Below are positions 13,638-22,914 of a DNA stretch of 64,000 nucleotides, piece by piece. The position numbers were made by a program, and so were the translations under genes. Source of the stretch: an uncultured Clostridia bacterium. GTDB lineage: Bacteria > Bacillota > Clostridia > Christensenellales > CAG-917. The number at the start of each line of letters is the position of its first letter. Positions within the stretch are counted from its first letter, which is position 1. The stretch is taken from the NCBI GenBank assembly GCA_944332815.1, contig CALVKQ010000003.1:1-64000 (forward strand), written 5' to 3'. A model generated the notes under the pieces. It was not told the DNA's origin and did no database searches. It saw only the letters and a list, made by a program, of their open reading frames with translations.

Positions 13638-14315
13638 TCACGGTTTCGGAGTGAGGTCCAAAAATCCGCCGTTTTGTACGGAGTCGCCGAAATAGAATTG
13701 CGGCACGTCCCCCACGATGAGGTTTTCCGCCACCAGCACTTCCGCTTTTACGGTGATGGTGGGCTCGTCTATGGGGGTGATGATGTTTATGACCGCGTGC
13801 ACGTCTATGTATATCTTGTGCAGGGTCTGGTTTATGCCTGCGGAGGTGAAGTAACTTACGAAGTCGCAAAGGGCGGAGCCAATTGGCATAATGCTTATGG
13901 TGACGTCCGGACCCAACCCCATGAGCAGAGCAAGCCCCGTGAACGTGCCTATCGGGATGGAGATGTCGCGCAGCCCCAGCTCGTCGAGGTTTGCCTGCGC
14001 TAAATTGGCTATCTCTCGCGCTATCATGTTTATTTCCGGCGAATTCGCCTGCACCATTTCCACGTTACCTTCGTCGTCGCGCACTACGCTGAACAGGTCT
14101 TCGTATTCCAGTCCGCCGCCCACCACCGTCGTGACTGCAAGATTGACGGAATTAGTGCACATGGCGCGCACCTCCGCCACCGCGCTGCCCATGACGGTGG
14201 GGACTATGTTGTTGCGGAAATGCACCGTGCAGAAAATGAACGCCGCCACAAACAAAGTCAGCGCTATGAGGATGCGGAGCGCCCCGGGACGAATGTGTTT
14301 TTCCCTCTTTTCCAC
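13638..14315 (-). CDS. yunB: Sporulation protein YunB
   Basis: YunB is a mother-cell (sigma E) sporulation protein in B. subtilis, with no known enzymatic activity. The protein has 225 residues: an N-terminal membrane helix (about 15-33), the family motif ANSPEINMIAREIANLAQ and a C-terminal beta-rich region (ITPIDEPTITVKAEVLVAENLIVGDVP). The apparent start is GTG with no clear SD, so the exact start is uncertain. It is convergent with spoVA and divergent from pheS. Confidence 0.9.
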   Translation of the reverse strand: MEKREKHIRPGALRILIALTLFVAAFIFCTVHFRNNIVPTVMGSAVAEVRAMCTNSVNLAVTTVVGGGLEYEDLFSVVRDDEGNVEMVQANSPEINMIAREIANLAQANLDELGLRDISIPIGTFTGLALLMGLGPDVTISIMPIGSALCDFVSYFTSAGINQTLHKIYIDVHAVINIITPIDEPTITVKAEVLVAENLIVGDVPQFYFGDSVQNGGFLDLTPKP

Positions 14316-14399
14316 GCAACATTATATGCCGCAGGGGAGTTTTGCGAACTCGGTGACGATGCAAGAGGGGAAGGAAGCGCATAATTTATGCGGCATGAG

Positions 14400-14428
14400 T
14401 TGACGCGAGCGCAAAATATTGATATGAT
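14400..14428 (+). promoter_or_regulatory. Promoter of pheST
   Basis: -35 TTGACG (14400-14405), 17-base spacer, -10 TATGAT (14423-14428). The leader is only about 45 bases, too short for a T-box. Confidence 0.75.
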
Positions 14429-14481
14429 AATCAAGTTAATTTTCGTGCGCGCACATCGCGTACGCATAAAACGGAGAACAC

Positions 14482-15516
14482 ATGAAAGCACAGATCGAAA
14501 GCATCAAACAGGCGGCTCTCGCAGCCGTTTCCGCCGCTTCCGACACGCAGGCGCTGGGCGAAGTCCGCGTGCGTTATCTCGGCAAGAGCGGCGAGATGAC
14601 CTCTCTCATGAAGGGGTTGGGGGCGCTTTCAAAAGAAGAGCGTCCGGAAATGGGCAAAGTCATGAATGCCGCCAGAGCGGAGATAGAAGCCGCACTGGAA
14701 TCCAAGACCGCGCAAGTCGCGCAGCGCGAAAAAGAAGAACGGCTGGCGCTTGAAAAACTCGACGTCACGCTCCCCGGCAGGCAGCCGGCGCGCGGCACGC
14801 TGCACCCCATAACCAGGGTGCGCGAGGACATTGTGAGAGTGTTCCTCGGCATGGGGTTCGAGGTGGCGGAGGGTCCGGAGATAGAGAGCGACCTTTACAA
14901 CTTCCAGCTGCTCAACGTCCCCAAGGATCATCCTGCGCGCGATATGCAGGACACCTTCTACGTGAATGACTCTTACGTCCTCCGCACGCACACTTCTCCC
15001 ATGCAGGCTCGCATGATGACCACGCGTAAGCCTCCCATCCGCGTCGTCATACCCGGCAGGGTGTACCGTTCCGACGACGACGCGTCCCACAGCCCCATTT
15101 TCCATCAGATAGAAGGGCTTGCGATAGACAAACACATCACTCTGGGGGATCTGGAAGGATGCCTGCTCGCGTTCGCGCAGCAGATGTTCACCAAGGACAC
15201 CGAGATAAGGCTGCGTCCGTCCTACTTCCCCTTCACGGAGCCTTCCGTGGAAGTGGACGTCACCTGCGCCATTTGCGGCGGTAAGGGATGCCGCGTATGC
15301 AAAGGCACCGGCTGGGTGGAGATACTGGGCGCCGGCGTCGTCAATCCCGCCGTGCTGGAAATGTGCGGCATAGACAGCACGGAGTACGGCGGATTCGCAT
15401 TCGGGCTGGGGCTCGAACGCATCGCGATGATAAAGTACGGCATTCCCAACATCAAACTCTTTTACGAGAATGACGTGCGTTTCCTCAAACAATTCAACGG
15501 GGAGGTGGAGAAATAA
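14482..15516 (+). CDS. pheS: Phenylalanine-tRNA ligase, alpha subunit
   Basis: This is the catalytic subunit of the alpha2-beta2 enzyme that charges tRNA-Phe. It has 344 residues: an N-terminal coiled-coil arm (1-100) that contacts tRNA, then a class II synthetase core with motif 1 around PITRVREDIVRVFLGMGF, motif 2 (GRVYRSDDDASHSPIFHQIEG) and motif 3 (GGFAFGLGLERIAMIKYGI). A zinc-like CAICGGKGCRVC stretch lies near residue 257. GGAGA precedes the ATG. The stop overlaps the pheT start (TAATG). Confidence 0.97.
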   Translation: MKAQIESIKQAALAAVSAASDTQALGEVRVRYLGKSGEMTSLMKGLGALSKEERPEMGKVMNAARAEIEAALESKTAQVAQREKEERLALEKLDVTLPGRQPARGTLHPITRVREDIVRVFLGMGFEVAEGPEIESDLYNFQLLNVPKDHPARDMQDTFYVNDSYVLRTHTSPMQARMMTTRKPPIRVVIPGRVYRSDDDASHSPIFHQIEGLAIDKHITLGDLEGCLLAFAQQMFTKDTEIRLRPSYFPFTEPSVEVDVTCAICGGKGCRVCKGTGWVEILGAGVVNPAVLEMCGIDSTEYGGFAFGLGLERIAMIKYGIPNIKLFYENDVRFLKQFNGEVEK

Positions 15517-17909
15517 TGCTTGCACCCATCTCATGGCTCAAAGATTACGTGGACATCAACGTGTCCCCCGAAAAGCTCGCCGAAAAACTCGTGGCGATAG
15601 GCTTTGAAGTGGAGGGCATAGAATATCAGGCAAAGAAAGCAACTTCGGTCAAGACCTGCAAGATAGTTTCCGTGGAGAAACATCCCAATGCGGACAAACT
15701 GCGCGTGGCGCAGGTAGACATCGGGTCTTCCGTCATACAGGTGGTCACCAACGTCCCCGTCGAGGGCGGCGAGTACACCGCCGTGGCGTTGGACGGCGCG
15801 CGTCTTGCGGACGGACACGAGATAAAGCGCGGCGAACTGCGCGGCGTGCTTTCGGAAGGGATGCTGTGCGGTCCGGAGGAGATAGGTATGACCGCAGCCG
15901 ACATCGACGGGCAGAAAGAGGACGACATCCTGCGCTTCCCGGAGGGAACGCCCCTCGGAGAGGACGCGGCGGTCGCTCTCGGGTTCGACGACGTGATACT
16001 CGACGTTTCCGTGACCGCCAACCGCCCCGACTGCAACAGCATATACAAGCTGGCGAAAGAGGTCGCGGTGGCGCTCGACACCGAGTGCCGCGAACCGGAG
16101 ATAGCGTACGAAGCGACGGGCGACGACGTGCGCGGCGCGGTGGACGTAAAAGTGCTCAACGACGCGCTTTGCCCGAGGTATATGGCGGCTTGCGTGCGTA
16201 ACGTCAAGATATTCCCGTCCCCTCGCAAGATGCGTATGCGTCTGCGCGCGGTGGGCATCCGCCCCATCAACAATATCGTCGATATCACCAATTACGTGCT
16301 TACGGAGATTGGGCAGCCCATGCACGCTTTCGACCTCAGATATCTTTCCGGCGGCGAGATCGTGGTGCGTAACGCGGACGAAGGGGAGCACATCGTGACC
16401 CTGGACGGCAAGGACAACACCATGACGTCCTCCATGCTCGCCATATGCGACGCGGAAAAACCCGTTGCCGTCGCAGGTATCATGGGCGGAGAGTTCAGCG
16501 GCATACAGCCCGACACCTCCACCATCATCTTCGAATCCGCGAAATTCGCGCGCGACAGCGTGCGCCGCACGTCGAGGGCGCTCAATCTGCGTTCGGACAG
16601 CTCCGCAAGGTTCGAGAAGGGCATAGATTTCGCCTCGCAGGAATACGGGCTGAAACGCGCTCTCACCCTCGTTTATCAGACGGGCAGCGGCGAGATAGGA
16701 AAGGGCGTCATCGACGTCAAAGTGGACTATCCCGAGGTCAAAGATATAGAATTCACCACCGCGCAGCTGGGCAGGATACTCGGCTGTTCGGTGCCCAAAG
16801 CCAAGCTGGTGTCCATACTCGCAAAGCTGGGCATCCCCGTCACTCCGAAGGAGGGCGGCAAACTGGTCGCGCACGTGCCCGACGCGCGTTCGGATATAGA
16901 CGGCGTGAACGATATCGCGGAGGAGTTCATCCGCGTTTACGGCTACTCTCACATCAAGCCCACGCTGTTCAAGTACGCTGCGCTCACTCGCGGCGGAGTG
17001 CCCCGTGACATCGCTTTCAGGAACAGGGTCAAAGAAGAACTTGCCGCGCTCGGGCTCAACGAATGCATAACCTATTCCTTCACGTCCCCCTCGTTTGCGG
17101 ACAAACTCCGCATCCCCGGGGACAGCGAACTGCGCAAGTGGGTGAGCCTCATCAATCCGCTCGGCGAGGCGCTCAGCGTCATGCGCACCGTGCTCACGCA
17201 CAGTATGCTGGAAGTGCTGGCGTACAATGCGGCGCACTTCAACAAGAGCGCGGCGCTGTTCGAGATAGCGAAGACTTACCATCCCAAGGCGCTGCCACTT
17301 ACGGAGCTGCCCGAAGAGAGGGAGAAACTGGTCATCGGGATGTACGGCGCGGACGCCGACTATTTCGCACTCAAAGGCGTGGCGGAAGGGTTGTTTGCCG
17401 CATTGCACGTCGAGGCGGAGTACGCTCCGTCCTCCCTTGCCTTCCTGCATCCCGGCAGGGGCGCGGACGTGACAGTGAACGGCAGGAATGTCGGATATCT
17501 CGGCGAGATACATCCCGACGTCGCGGAGGCATACGGCGCGGACGTGAGATTGTACGCCGCGGAGTTCGACCTGGAAAAACTGCTCGAAGAGTGCACGGGA
17601 AAGGCGAGTTTCCGCGAATTCTCCCGTTATCCCTCCGTAGAGCGCGATCTTGCGGTCGTCGTGAGCGACGAAGTCCCTGCCGGCGACATGGTTAAAGCCG
17701 CTCTTAATGCCGGAGCTGAGGATCTGACCTCCGCGGAAGTCTTCGACGTCTACCGCGGCGCGCAGATAGGAGAGGGCATGAAGAGCGTGGCAATGAGTTT
17801 CACGTTCTCTTCCGTGGAGCGCACGCTTACGGATGAGGAGATATCCTCCCGTATGCAGAAGATATATTCCGCGCTGGAAAGCGCGTTCGGAGCAAAGATC
17901 CGCGCCTGA
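15516..17909 (+). CDS. pheT: Phenylalanine-tRNA ligase, beta subunit
   Basis: 797 residues in the order of the bacterial beta subunit: an N-terminal EMAP-II-like tRNA-binding domain (about 40-150), the B3/B4 editing domain, B5, a catalytic-like core (NAAHFNKSAALFEIAKTYHP) and the C-terminal ferredoxin-like anticodon-binding domain (about 705-797, FREFSRYPSVERDLAVVV). It removes mischarged Tyr-tRNA-Phe and is needed for assembly with PheS. Translation is coupled to pheS through TAATG. Confidence 0.97.
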   Translation: MLAPISWLKDYVDINVSPEKLAEKLVAIGFEVEGIEYQAKKATSVKTCKIVSVEKHPNADKLRVAQVDIGSSVIQVVTNVPVEGGEYTAVALDGARLADGHEIKRGELRGVLSEGMLCGPEEIGMTAADIDGQKEDDILRFPEGTPLGEDAAVALGFDDVILDVSVTANRPDCNSIYKLAKEVAVALDTECREPEIAYEATGDDVRGAVDVKVLNDALCPRYMAACVRNVKIFPSPRKMRMRLRAVGIRPINNIVDITNYVLTEIGQPMHAFDLRYLSGGEIVVRNADEGEHIVTLDGKDNTMTSSMLAICDAEKPVAVAGIMGGEFSGIQPDTSTIIFESAKFARDSVRRTSRALNLRSDSSARFEKGIDFASQEYGLKRALTLVYQTGSGEIGKGVIDVKVDYPEVKDIEFTTAQLGRILGCSVPKAKLVSILAKLGIPVTPKEGGKLVAHVPDARSDIDGVNDIAEEFIRVYGYSHIKPTLFKYAALTRGGVPRDIAFRNRVKEELAALGLNECITYSFTSPSFADKLRIPGDSELRKWVSLINPLGEALSVMRTVLTHSMLEVLAYNAAHFNKSAALFEIAKTYHPKALPLTELPEEREKLVIGMYGADADYFALKGVAEGLFAALHVEAEYAPSSLAFLHPGRGADVTVNGRNVGYLGEIHPDVAEAYGADVRLYAAEFDLEKLLEECTGKASFREFSRYPSVERDLAVVVSDEVPAGDMVKAALNAGAEDLTSAEVFDVYRGAQIGEGMKSVAMSFTFSSVERTLTDEEISSRMQKIYSALESAFGAKIRA

Positions 17910-17916
17910 TCACGCC

Positions 17917-19965
17917 ATGTTTGACGACAAAAGTCTGAATACGCTCGAATACGGCAAAATACTCGAAATGCTTGCCGCCCACGCACAGTCGGAGGGCGGC
18001 AAAGCCGCGTGCCGCGCGCTGCGCCCATGCGACGTGCGCGAAGAGGCGCAGCTTGCGCTGGACATGACTGCGGAGGCGGACAGGACTTTGTTCGAGTTTT
18101 CCGTATCTCCCTCTTTTGCGGTGGACGACATCGAGGAGATACTCGTAAAAGCGGAAAAGGGCGCCGTGCTCGCCATCCCGGAGATACTCAAAGTGGGCAG
18201 GGCGCTGCGCGTCGCGAGGCGTGTGGCGAAGTCCGTTTCCCCCGTGTCCGGCATCCCCGGGCTGCAAGCCATGCTGAACGGGCTGTTTTGGGACGATAAA
18301 CTGGAAAAGGATATCTTCGACTCCTTTATCTCCGACACGGAAGTCGCCGACAACGCCACTCCCGAACTGCGCGCGATAAGGATACGCATAAGGAGGCTGG
18401 GCGACAACGTCAAGACCAAATTGCAGCTTTTCGTCACTTCGCCCACCTATCACAAGTATTTGCAGGACAGCATCGTCACCGTGCGCGGCGACAGGTACGT
18501 CATCCCCGTGAAGAGCGAGTTCAAAGGCGCGATAAGCGGACTTGTGCACGACCAGTCGGCGTCGGGTGCGACGCTGTATGTCGAGCCCATGCAGATAGTG
18601 GAGCTCAACAACGAACTCAAAACCGAAAAACTTAACGAACAGGCGGAGATAGAGCGCATATTGCGCAGTTTTTCCGCGGCAGTAAGCGCGCACGGGGACA
18701 GACTGAAAGCCAGTTACGCCACCATCGTGGAGATGGATTCCGTGTTCGCGAGAGCGCAGCTGGCGCATGAGATGAAAGCCGTGCGTCCCGAATTGGACGT
18801 TTCGGGAGAGCTTTCCGTCAAAGCCGGCAGGCATCCCCTGATAGACAAAACCAAAGTTGTGCCTCTCACCCTCGCCATGCGCCCGGAGGAGAGGATGCTG
18901 CTCATCACCGGTCCCAATACGGGCGGCAAGACGGTCACCCTCAAAATGGTGGGGCTGTTCGTGTGTATGGCGCTCTCCGGGCTGTATGTGCCGGCAAAGA
19001 GCGCGAAGACCCCCGTGTTCGACGGGGTGTACAGCGACATCGGCGACGAACAGAGCATAGAACAGAGCCTTTCCACTTTCTCCGCGCACATCAAAAACAT
19101 AATCGGCATACTTGCAGTCATCACGGAGAGGTCGCTGGTGCTGTTCGACGAACTGGGCGCAGGCACAGATCCGGGAGAAGGCGCGGCGCTTGCGGTCAGT
19201 ATCTCCGATCACGTGATGTCCACGGGCGCGAAGTTTTTGGTGACTTCTCACTTCAACGACCTCAAAGAGTATGCCTTGACCACTCCCGGCGTGGTGGCGG
19301 CTTCCATGGAGTTCGACACCGCGACCTTCCGCCCCACGTTCAGGCTGGCGATGGGTGCGATAGGCACGTCCAACGCCTTGGATATCGCGTCCACCCTCGG
19401 GCTGGACAAAAGCATAGTGGAGAGTGCGCGCGGCAGGATATCCGCCGAAAAAAGGCAGTTCGACAACGTGCTTTCCGCAGCCGAACAGACGCGCAGGCGC
19501 GCCGAACAGCTGGTCAGCGACGCGTCCCTCGACCGCGAAAAGGCGGCGAGCGCGCTGCGAGAGGCGGAAAAAGAGAAGAAGATCATCGCGGAGAAACGCG
19601 AGAAGCTGGACGAGAGCATCCGCCGCGAAACCAAAAAACTCATCGAGGACTCAGTGGAGGAAGCGGACGAGATACTGGACAAGCTCAAAGAATTGCTCAA
19701 CAATCCTGTGGTGGAGGACAAGGACGTGTTCGAAGCGCGCGCGCTCAAACGCAAGCTGCAAAACATTTCCGCGAAGTACGACACCGAAAGCATAGTGGAG
19801 GACGAACCAGATCATTCCCCTCTGCGCCCCGGCGACCCGGTCTGGGTGAAGTCGCTGTCGAGGCGAGGGGTCTACAAGGGGTGCAATCCGCGCGGAGAAG
19901 CGGACGTTTCCTTCGGAAAACTCACCGTCAAGGTGAAGTCCGGGGACTATTATAAGGTGAAATGA
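17917..19965 (+). CDS. mutS2: MutS2 without an Smr domain
   Basis: A MutS-family ATPase implicated in recombination control and, in B. subtilis, in splitting collided ribosomes. The coiled-coil lever and clamp come first, then the ATPase with Walker A GPNTGGKTVTLK (about residue 330), Walker B LVLFDELGAGTDP and the TSHFNDLK switch. A long helical arm (about 510-600) follows, then a KOW-like module (RPGDPVWVKSLSRRGVYKG). It stops there at 682 residues, whereas typical MutS2 is about 780-790 with a C-terminal Smr nuclease. The next gene starts at its stop, and no Smr sequence follows. I chose ATG 17917; the SD is weak. Confidence 0.93.
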   Translation: MFDDKSLNTLEYGKILEMLAAHAQSEGGKAACRALRPCDVREEAQLALDMTAEADRTLFEFSVSPSFAVDDIEEILVKAEKGAVLAIPEILKVGRALRVARRVAKSVSPVSGIPGLQAMLNGLFWDDKLEKDIFDSFISDTEVADNATPELRAIRIRIRRLGDNVKTKLQLFVTSPTYHKYLQDSIVTVRGDRYVIPVKSEFKGAISGLVHDQSASGATLYVEPMQIVELNNELKTEKLNEQAEIERILRSFSAAVSAHGDRLKASYATIVEMDSVFARAQLAHEMKAVRPELDVSGELSVKAGRHPLIDKTKVVPLTLAMRPEERMLLITGPNTGGKTVTLKMVGLFVCMALSGLYVPAKSAKTPVFDGVYSDIGDEQSIEQSLSTFSAHIKNIIGILAVITERSLVLFDELGAGTDPGEGAALAVSISDHVMSTGAKFLVTSHFNDLKEYALTTPGVVAASMEFDTATFRPTFRLAMGAIGTSNALDIASTLGLDKSIVESARGRISAEKRQFDNVLSAAEQTRRRAEQLVSDASLDREKAASALREAEKEKKIIAEKREKLDESIRRETKKLIEDSVEEADEILDKLKELLNNPVVEDKDVFEARALKRKLQNISAKYDTESIVEDEPDHSPLRPGDPVWVKSLSRRGVYKGCNPRGEADVSFGKLTVKVKSGDYYKVK

Positions 19966-20471
19966 CCGGAAATTACGTTCAAAAAGTGGAAGTCGCGCTC
20001 CGAAGCGGAGCGAGGCGGGATCAGATCCTGGGCATAGTGTTGCAGCTGATGGGGCTGGGGCTCATCCCCGTTGCCGTGTTTTTCAGTTACTGGATCTTTT
20101 TTGTCGCAGCGGCTGCGCTTGCCGTCGGCATCCTGCTCACGCAGCGGTTTTATTCGATGCCCAAGGAGTTCGGCTACGCTTTCACCGAGAACAAACTCAT
20201 AGTGTCAAAGGTCAACATAGCAGGGCGCGGCAGAAGGATGTTGGAGATAGCGTATTCCGACGTCAGCGCGTTCACGGTGTTTTACGACATAGTGACCGAG
20301 CGCGACATTTTGGTTGCCGATAACACGCCCGACCTCAAAGCCATGACATTCCGCGTGGGCGGAGAGGAATACAGGCTGTTGTTCGCGCCCGACGAGTATC
20401 TCTGCGCGCTGCTCGGCGAGCGTCTGCGCAGGCAGAAAAACGCGTGTGCGGAAAGCGGAGGGAAGGCATGA
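19962..20471 (+). CDS. Small membrane protein, PH-like
   Basis: The protein has 169 residues with two adjacent hydrophobic helices near the N-terminus (about 25-60) and a soluble C-terminal part with alternating strands (FGYAFTENKLIVSKV, YSDVSAFTVFYDIV, MTFRVGGEEYRLLF). This resembles membrane-linked PH-like domains (YcxB/bPH type), but I recognise no specific family. The ATG overlaps the mutS2 stop, and the end overlaps the cysteine desulfurase start, so it belongs to the operon. Function unknown. Confidence 0.75.
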   Translation: MTGNYVQKVEVALRSGARRDQILGIVLQLMGLGLIPVAVFFSYWIFFVAAAALAVGILLTQRFYSMPKEFGYAFTENKLIVSKVNIAGRGRRMLEIAYSDVSAFTVFYDIVTERDILVADNTPDLKAMTFRVGGEEYRLLFAPDEYLCALLGERLRRQKNACAESGGKA

Positions 20472-21604
20472 TATATCTTGACAACGCGGCAACGACAAGG
20501 ATGTATGACGACGCTCTGGACGTCCTGATGCAGGCGAACCGCACCCGTTGGTTCAACGCGTCCGCGTTGTACGGCGAAGCGTCCGAAGAGAGCGTGCGCA
20601 TAAAGCAGGCGAGAGAGGTCATATCTTCGGCGGTGCGCGCAGGCGACGGGGAACTTTACTTCCTCTCCGGCGGCACGGAGGCGGACAATACCGCTTTGTT
20701 TTGCGCAAGAAAGGCGCGCGGCAGTCGCATCATCGTGGGAGAAGGGGAGCACGACGCCGTGATAAACCCTGCCAAAGCGCTTAAAGAGCAGGGTTTTGAC
20801 GTGGTGTTCGCCCCCATACGTCCGGACGGCGGCGTGGACGAGGAAAAGTTCCGCGCGCTGCTTACCCCCGAGGTGTCGCTGGTGTCCGTCATGCACGTCA
20901 GCAACGAAACGGGGGCGGTGAACGATATCAAAAAACTGGTCGCAATGACCAAAAAAGTCGCGCCGAAAGCGCTCTTCCACAGCGACGGGGTGCAGGCGTT
21001 CGGCAAAATACGCGTAAATCTGCGCGACCTCGGCGCAGATCTTTACACCCTCTCTGCGCACAAGATACACGGACCCAAAGGGATAGGCGCGCTGTACGTG
21101 GCAAAAGGCGCGTCCGTAAAACCGTTGGTGTACGGCGGAGGGCAGGAAAAAGGTTTTCGCTCTGGCACGGAAAACGGACCGGGGATAGAGGCGTTCGCGG
21201 CTGCGGCAGAGCGGTCTATGCGAGAACTCGAGGCAAACTATTCTAAAAAACGCGCTTATTTAGAAATGTTGCGTGAGGGGTTGGAGAGTTCCGACGTGGA
21301 TGTCAAGGTGATAACGGACACGGAACATTCCGCGCCGCACATACTGACGGTGGCGTTCGGGGGCGTGCGCGGCGAAGTTTTGCTGCATTCCCTGGAAAAG
21401 AGAGGGATACTGGTGGGCGTGGGTTCCGCCTGTTCCTCCCACAGAGAGAGCAGGTTCAAATCCCTTTTGGGGTTGGACGAAGCGCACCGCGACGGGATAG
21501 TCAGGTTCAGCGTGTCGCAGTTCAATGAGGCGGAGGAAGTGCCCGAAGTGGTCGCCGCCATCTCGGAAGAAGTGGCAAGATTGCGCGAATATGCGAGAAA
21601 ATAG
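20468..21604 (+). CDS. Cysteine desulfurase (NifS/IscS family), ThiI partner
   Basis: A PLP enzyme that takes sulfur from cysteine as a persulfide. The protein has 378 residues, with PLP lysine K199 in LSAHKIHGPKG, persulfide cysteine C322 in VGSACSSHRES, and the N-terminal YLDNAATT of the family. It precedes thiI, the arrangement in which B. subtilis NifZ serves ThiI in 4-thiouridine formation. That partnership is inferred from position. The start ATG 20468 overlaps the preceding stop. Confidence 0.93.
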   Translation: MIYLDNAATTRMYDDALDVLMQANRTRWFNASALYGEASEESVRIKQAREVISSAVRAGDGELYFLSGGTEADNTALFCARKARGSRIIVGEGEHDAVINPAKALKEQGFDVVFAPIRPDGGVDEEKFRALLTPEVSLVSVMHVSNETGAVNDIKKLVAMTKKVAPKALFHSDGVQAFGKIRVNLRDLGADLYTLSAHKIHGPKGIGALYVAKGASVKPLVYGGGQEKGFRSGTENGPGIEAFAAAAERSMRELEANYSKKRAYLEMLREGLESSDVDVKVITDTEHSAPHILTVAFGGVRGEVLLHSLEKRGILVGVGSACSSHRESRFKSLLGLDEAHRDGIVRFSVSQFNEAEEVPEVVAAISEEVARLREYARK

Positions 21605-21735
21605 TGTTCGGCTCGCGTTTGCGGCAGGATAACCGACCGGGGCGGAAAGGCATTTTAACGGCGTTTTCTCCCTGAAACAAGAAACACACAACAAAGAAAT
21701 ACACAAAAACGGCGTTTTGCGCCCTACGGAAGGTC

Positions 21736-22914
21736 ATGGAAAAAGTCGTAGTCATCAGGTTCGGGGAGCTTTTCCTCAAAGGAAAGAACAGGGATTATTT
21801 CGAGTCCCTGCTCATACGCAACATCAAAAGCGCGCTGCGCGGTGTCCAGTTCACGTTTGAGAGGTCGCAGGGCAGATATTTCGTGGAAAAATTTGCGGAA
21901 GACGACCTCGGGGAAGTGATCGAGCGTTTGAAAAAGGTGTTCGGCATCCATTCTCTCTCCGTGGCGGATAAAGTCGCGGTGAGGTGGGAAGAGGATTTTC
22001 CCGAGATAAGGGCAAGGCTCGCCGCCGCCGCGCGGAAGATAGCGGAAAGCGCGGACGGGAAGATACCTTTCCGTGTGACGGTGAAGCGCGCGGACAAGCG
22101 CATCCCCATGACTTCGGCGCAGATAGCGGCGGCGCTCGGAGGCACGGTGCTTTCCCTCGGCGCGTTCAAAGTTGATCTGACGGGCTATGACTGCGACTTC
22201 AAAGTGGACATCAGAGAAAACGGAGTCGCGCTGGTCTACACGGACGTCATCCCGGGTGCGGGCGGACTTCCCGTCGGCTGTTCGGGGAGAGGTATGCTGC
22301 TGCTGTCGGGTGGGATAGATTCCCCAGTGGCGGCTTACATGATGGCGAAACGCGGCATGAAAATTTTCGCCGTTCACTTCGCGTCCCCTCCATATACTTC
22401 CGACAAAGCGCGTGAAAAGGTGGTGGAACTGCGCGATCTCGTTTCGCGTTACGCAGGCGATATCAGGCTGTTCGTCGTGCCGTTCACGGATATCCAGCTT
22501 GCGATACACAAGCATTGCCCGGCAAATTACATGATTACGATAATGCGCAGGTTCATGATGAGGATAGCCTGTCTGCTCGCGGACGCGCACGACTGCGGCG
22601 CGCTGATAACGGGCGAGAGCCTGGGGCAGGTGGCTTCCCAGACGGTAGAGAGCATGACCTGCACGGGCGACACCGCGAGCCTTCCCGTGTTCCGTCCCCT
22701 CATAGGCATGGATAAGGAGGAGATAATGGACATCGCCAAGAAGATAGGCACTTACGAAACATCCATACAGCCTTACGAGGACTGCTGCACGGTGTTTTTG
22801 CCGAAATCTCCCGTCATACACCCCTCTTTGGAGGCAGTGAGGAAGGCGGAAAGCGCGCTGGCGGTGGACGAACTGGTCCGAGCGGCGCTTGCCGCGGCAG
22901 AGGAGTGCCGATAA
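21736..22914 (+). CDS. thiI: tRNA 4-thiouridine synthase ThiI
   Basis: It adenylates U8 of tRNA and transfers sulfur to it. The protein has 392 residues: an N-terminal ferredoxin-like and THUMP region (1-170), then a PP-loop ATPase with LLSGGIDSPVA (about 190-200) and the conserved TGESLGQVASQT. There is no C-terminal rhodanese domain, as in Bacillus-type ThiI, which fits use of the adjacent desulfurase as direct donor. The last 142 bases overlap, on the opposite strand, the end of the PBP gene. Confidence 0.95.
   Translation: MEKVVVIRFGELFLKGKNRDYFESLLIRNIKSALRGVQFTFERSQGRYFVEKFAEDDLGEVIERLKKVFGIHSLSVADKVAVRWEEDFPEIRARLAAAARKIAESADGKIPFRVTVKRADKRIPMTSAQIAAALGGTVLSLGAFKVDLTGYDCDFKVDIRENGVALVYTDVIPGAGGLPVGCSGRGMLLLSGGIDSPVAAYMMAKRGMKIFAVHFASPPYTSDKAREKVVELRDLVSRYAGDIRLFVVPFTDIQLAIHKHCPANYMITIMRRFMMRIACLLADAHDCGALITGESLGQVASQTVESMTCTGDTASLPVFRPLIGMDKEEIMDIAKKIGTYETSIQPYEDCCTVFLPKSPVIHPSLEAVRKAESALAVDELVRAALAAAEECR

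Noticed and set aside
14316-14481. T-box riboswitch before pheST
   Set aside because: The promoter at 14400-14428 leaves only about 45 bases of leader, with no specifier loop or antiterminator.
15531-17513. 660-codon open frame opposite pheT
   Set aside because: It is antisense to a complete PheT with all domains; no start signal.
20282-21070. Open frame antisense to the cysteine desulfurase start
   Set aside because: It is opposite a gene with intact PLP motifs and coupled upstream translation.
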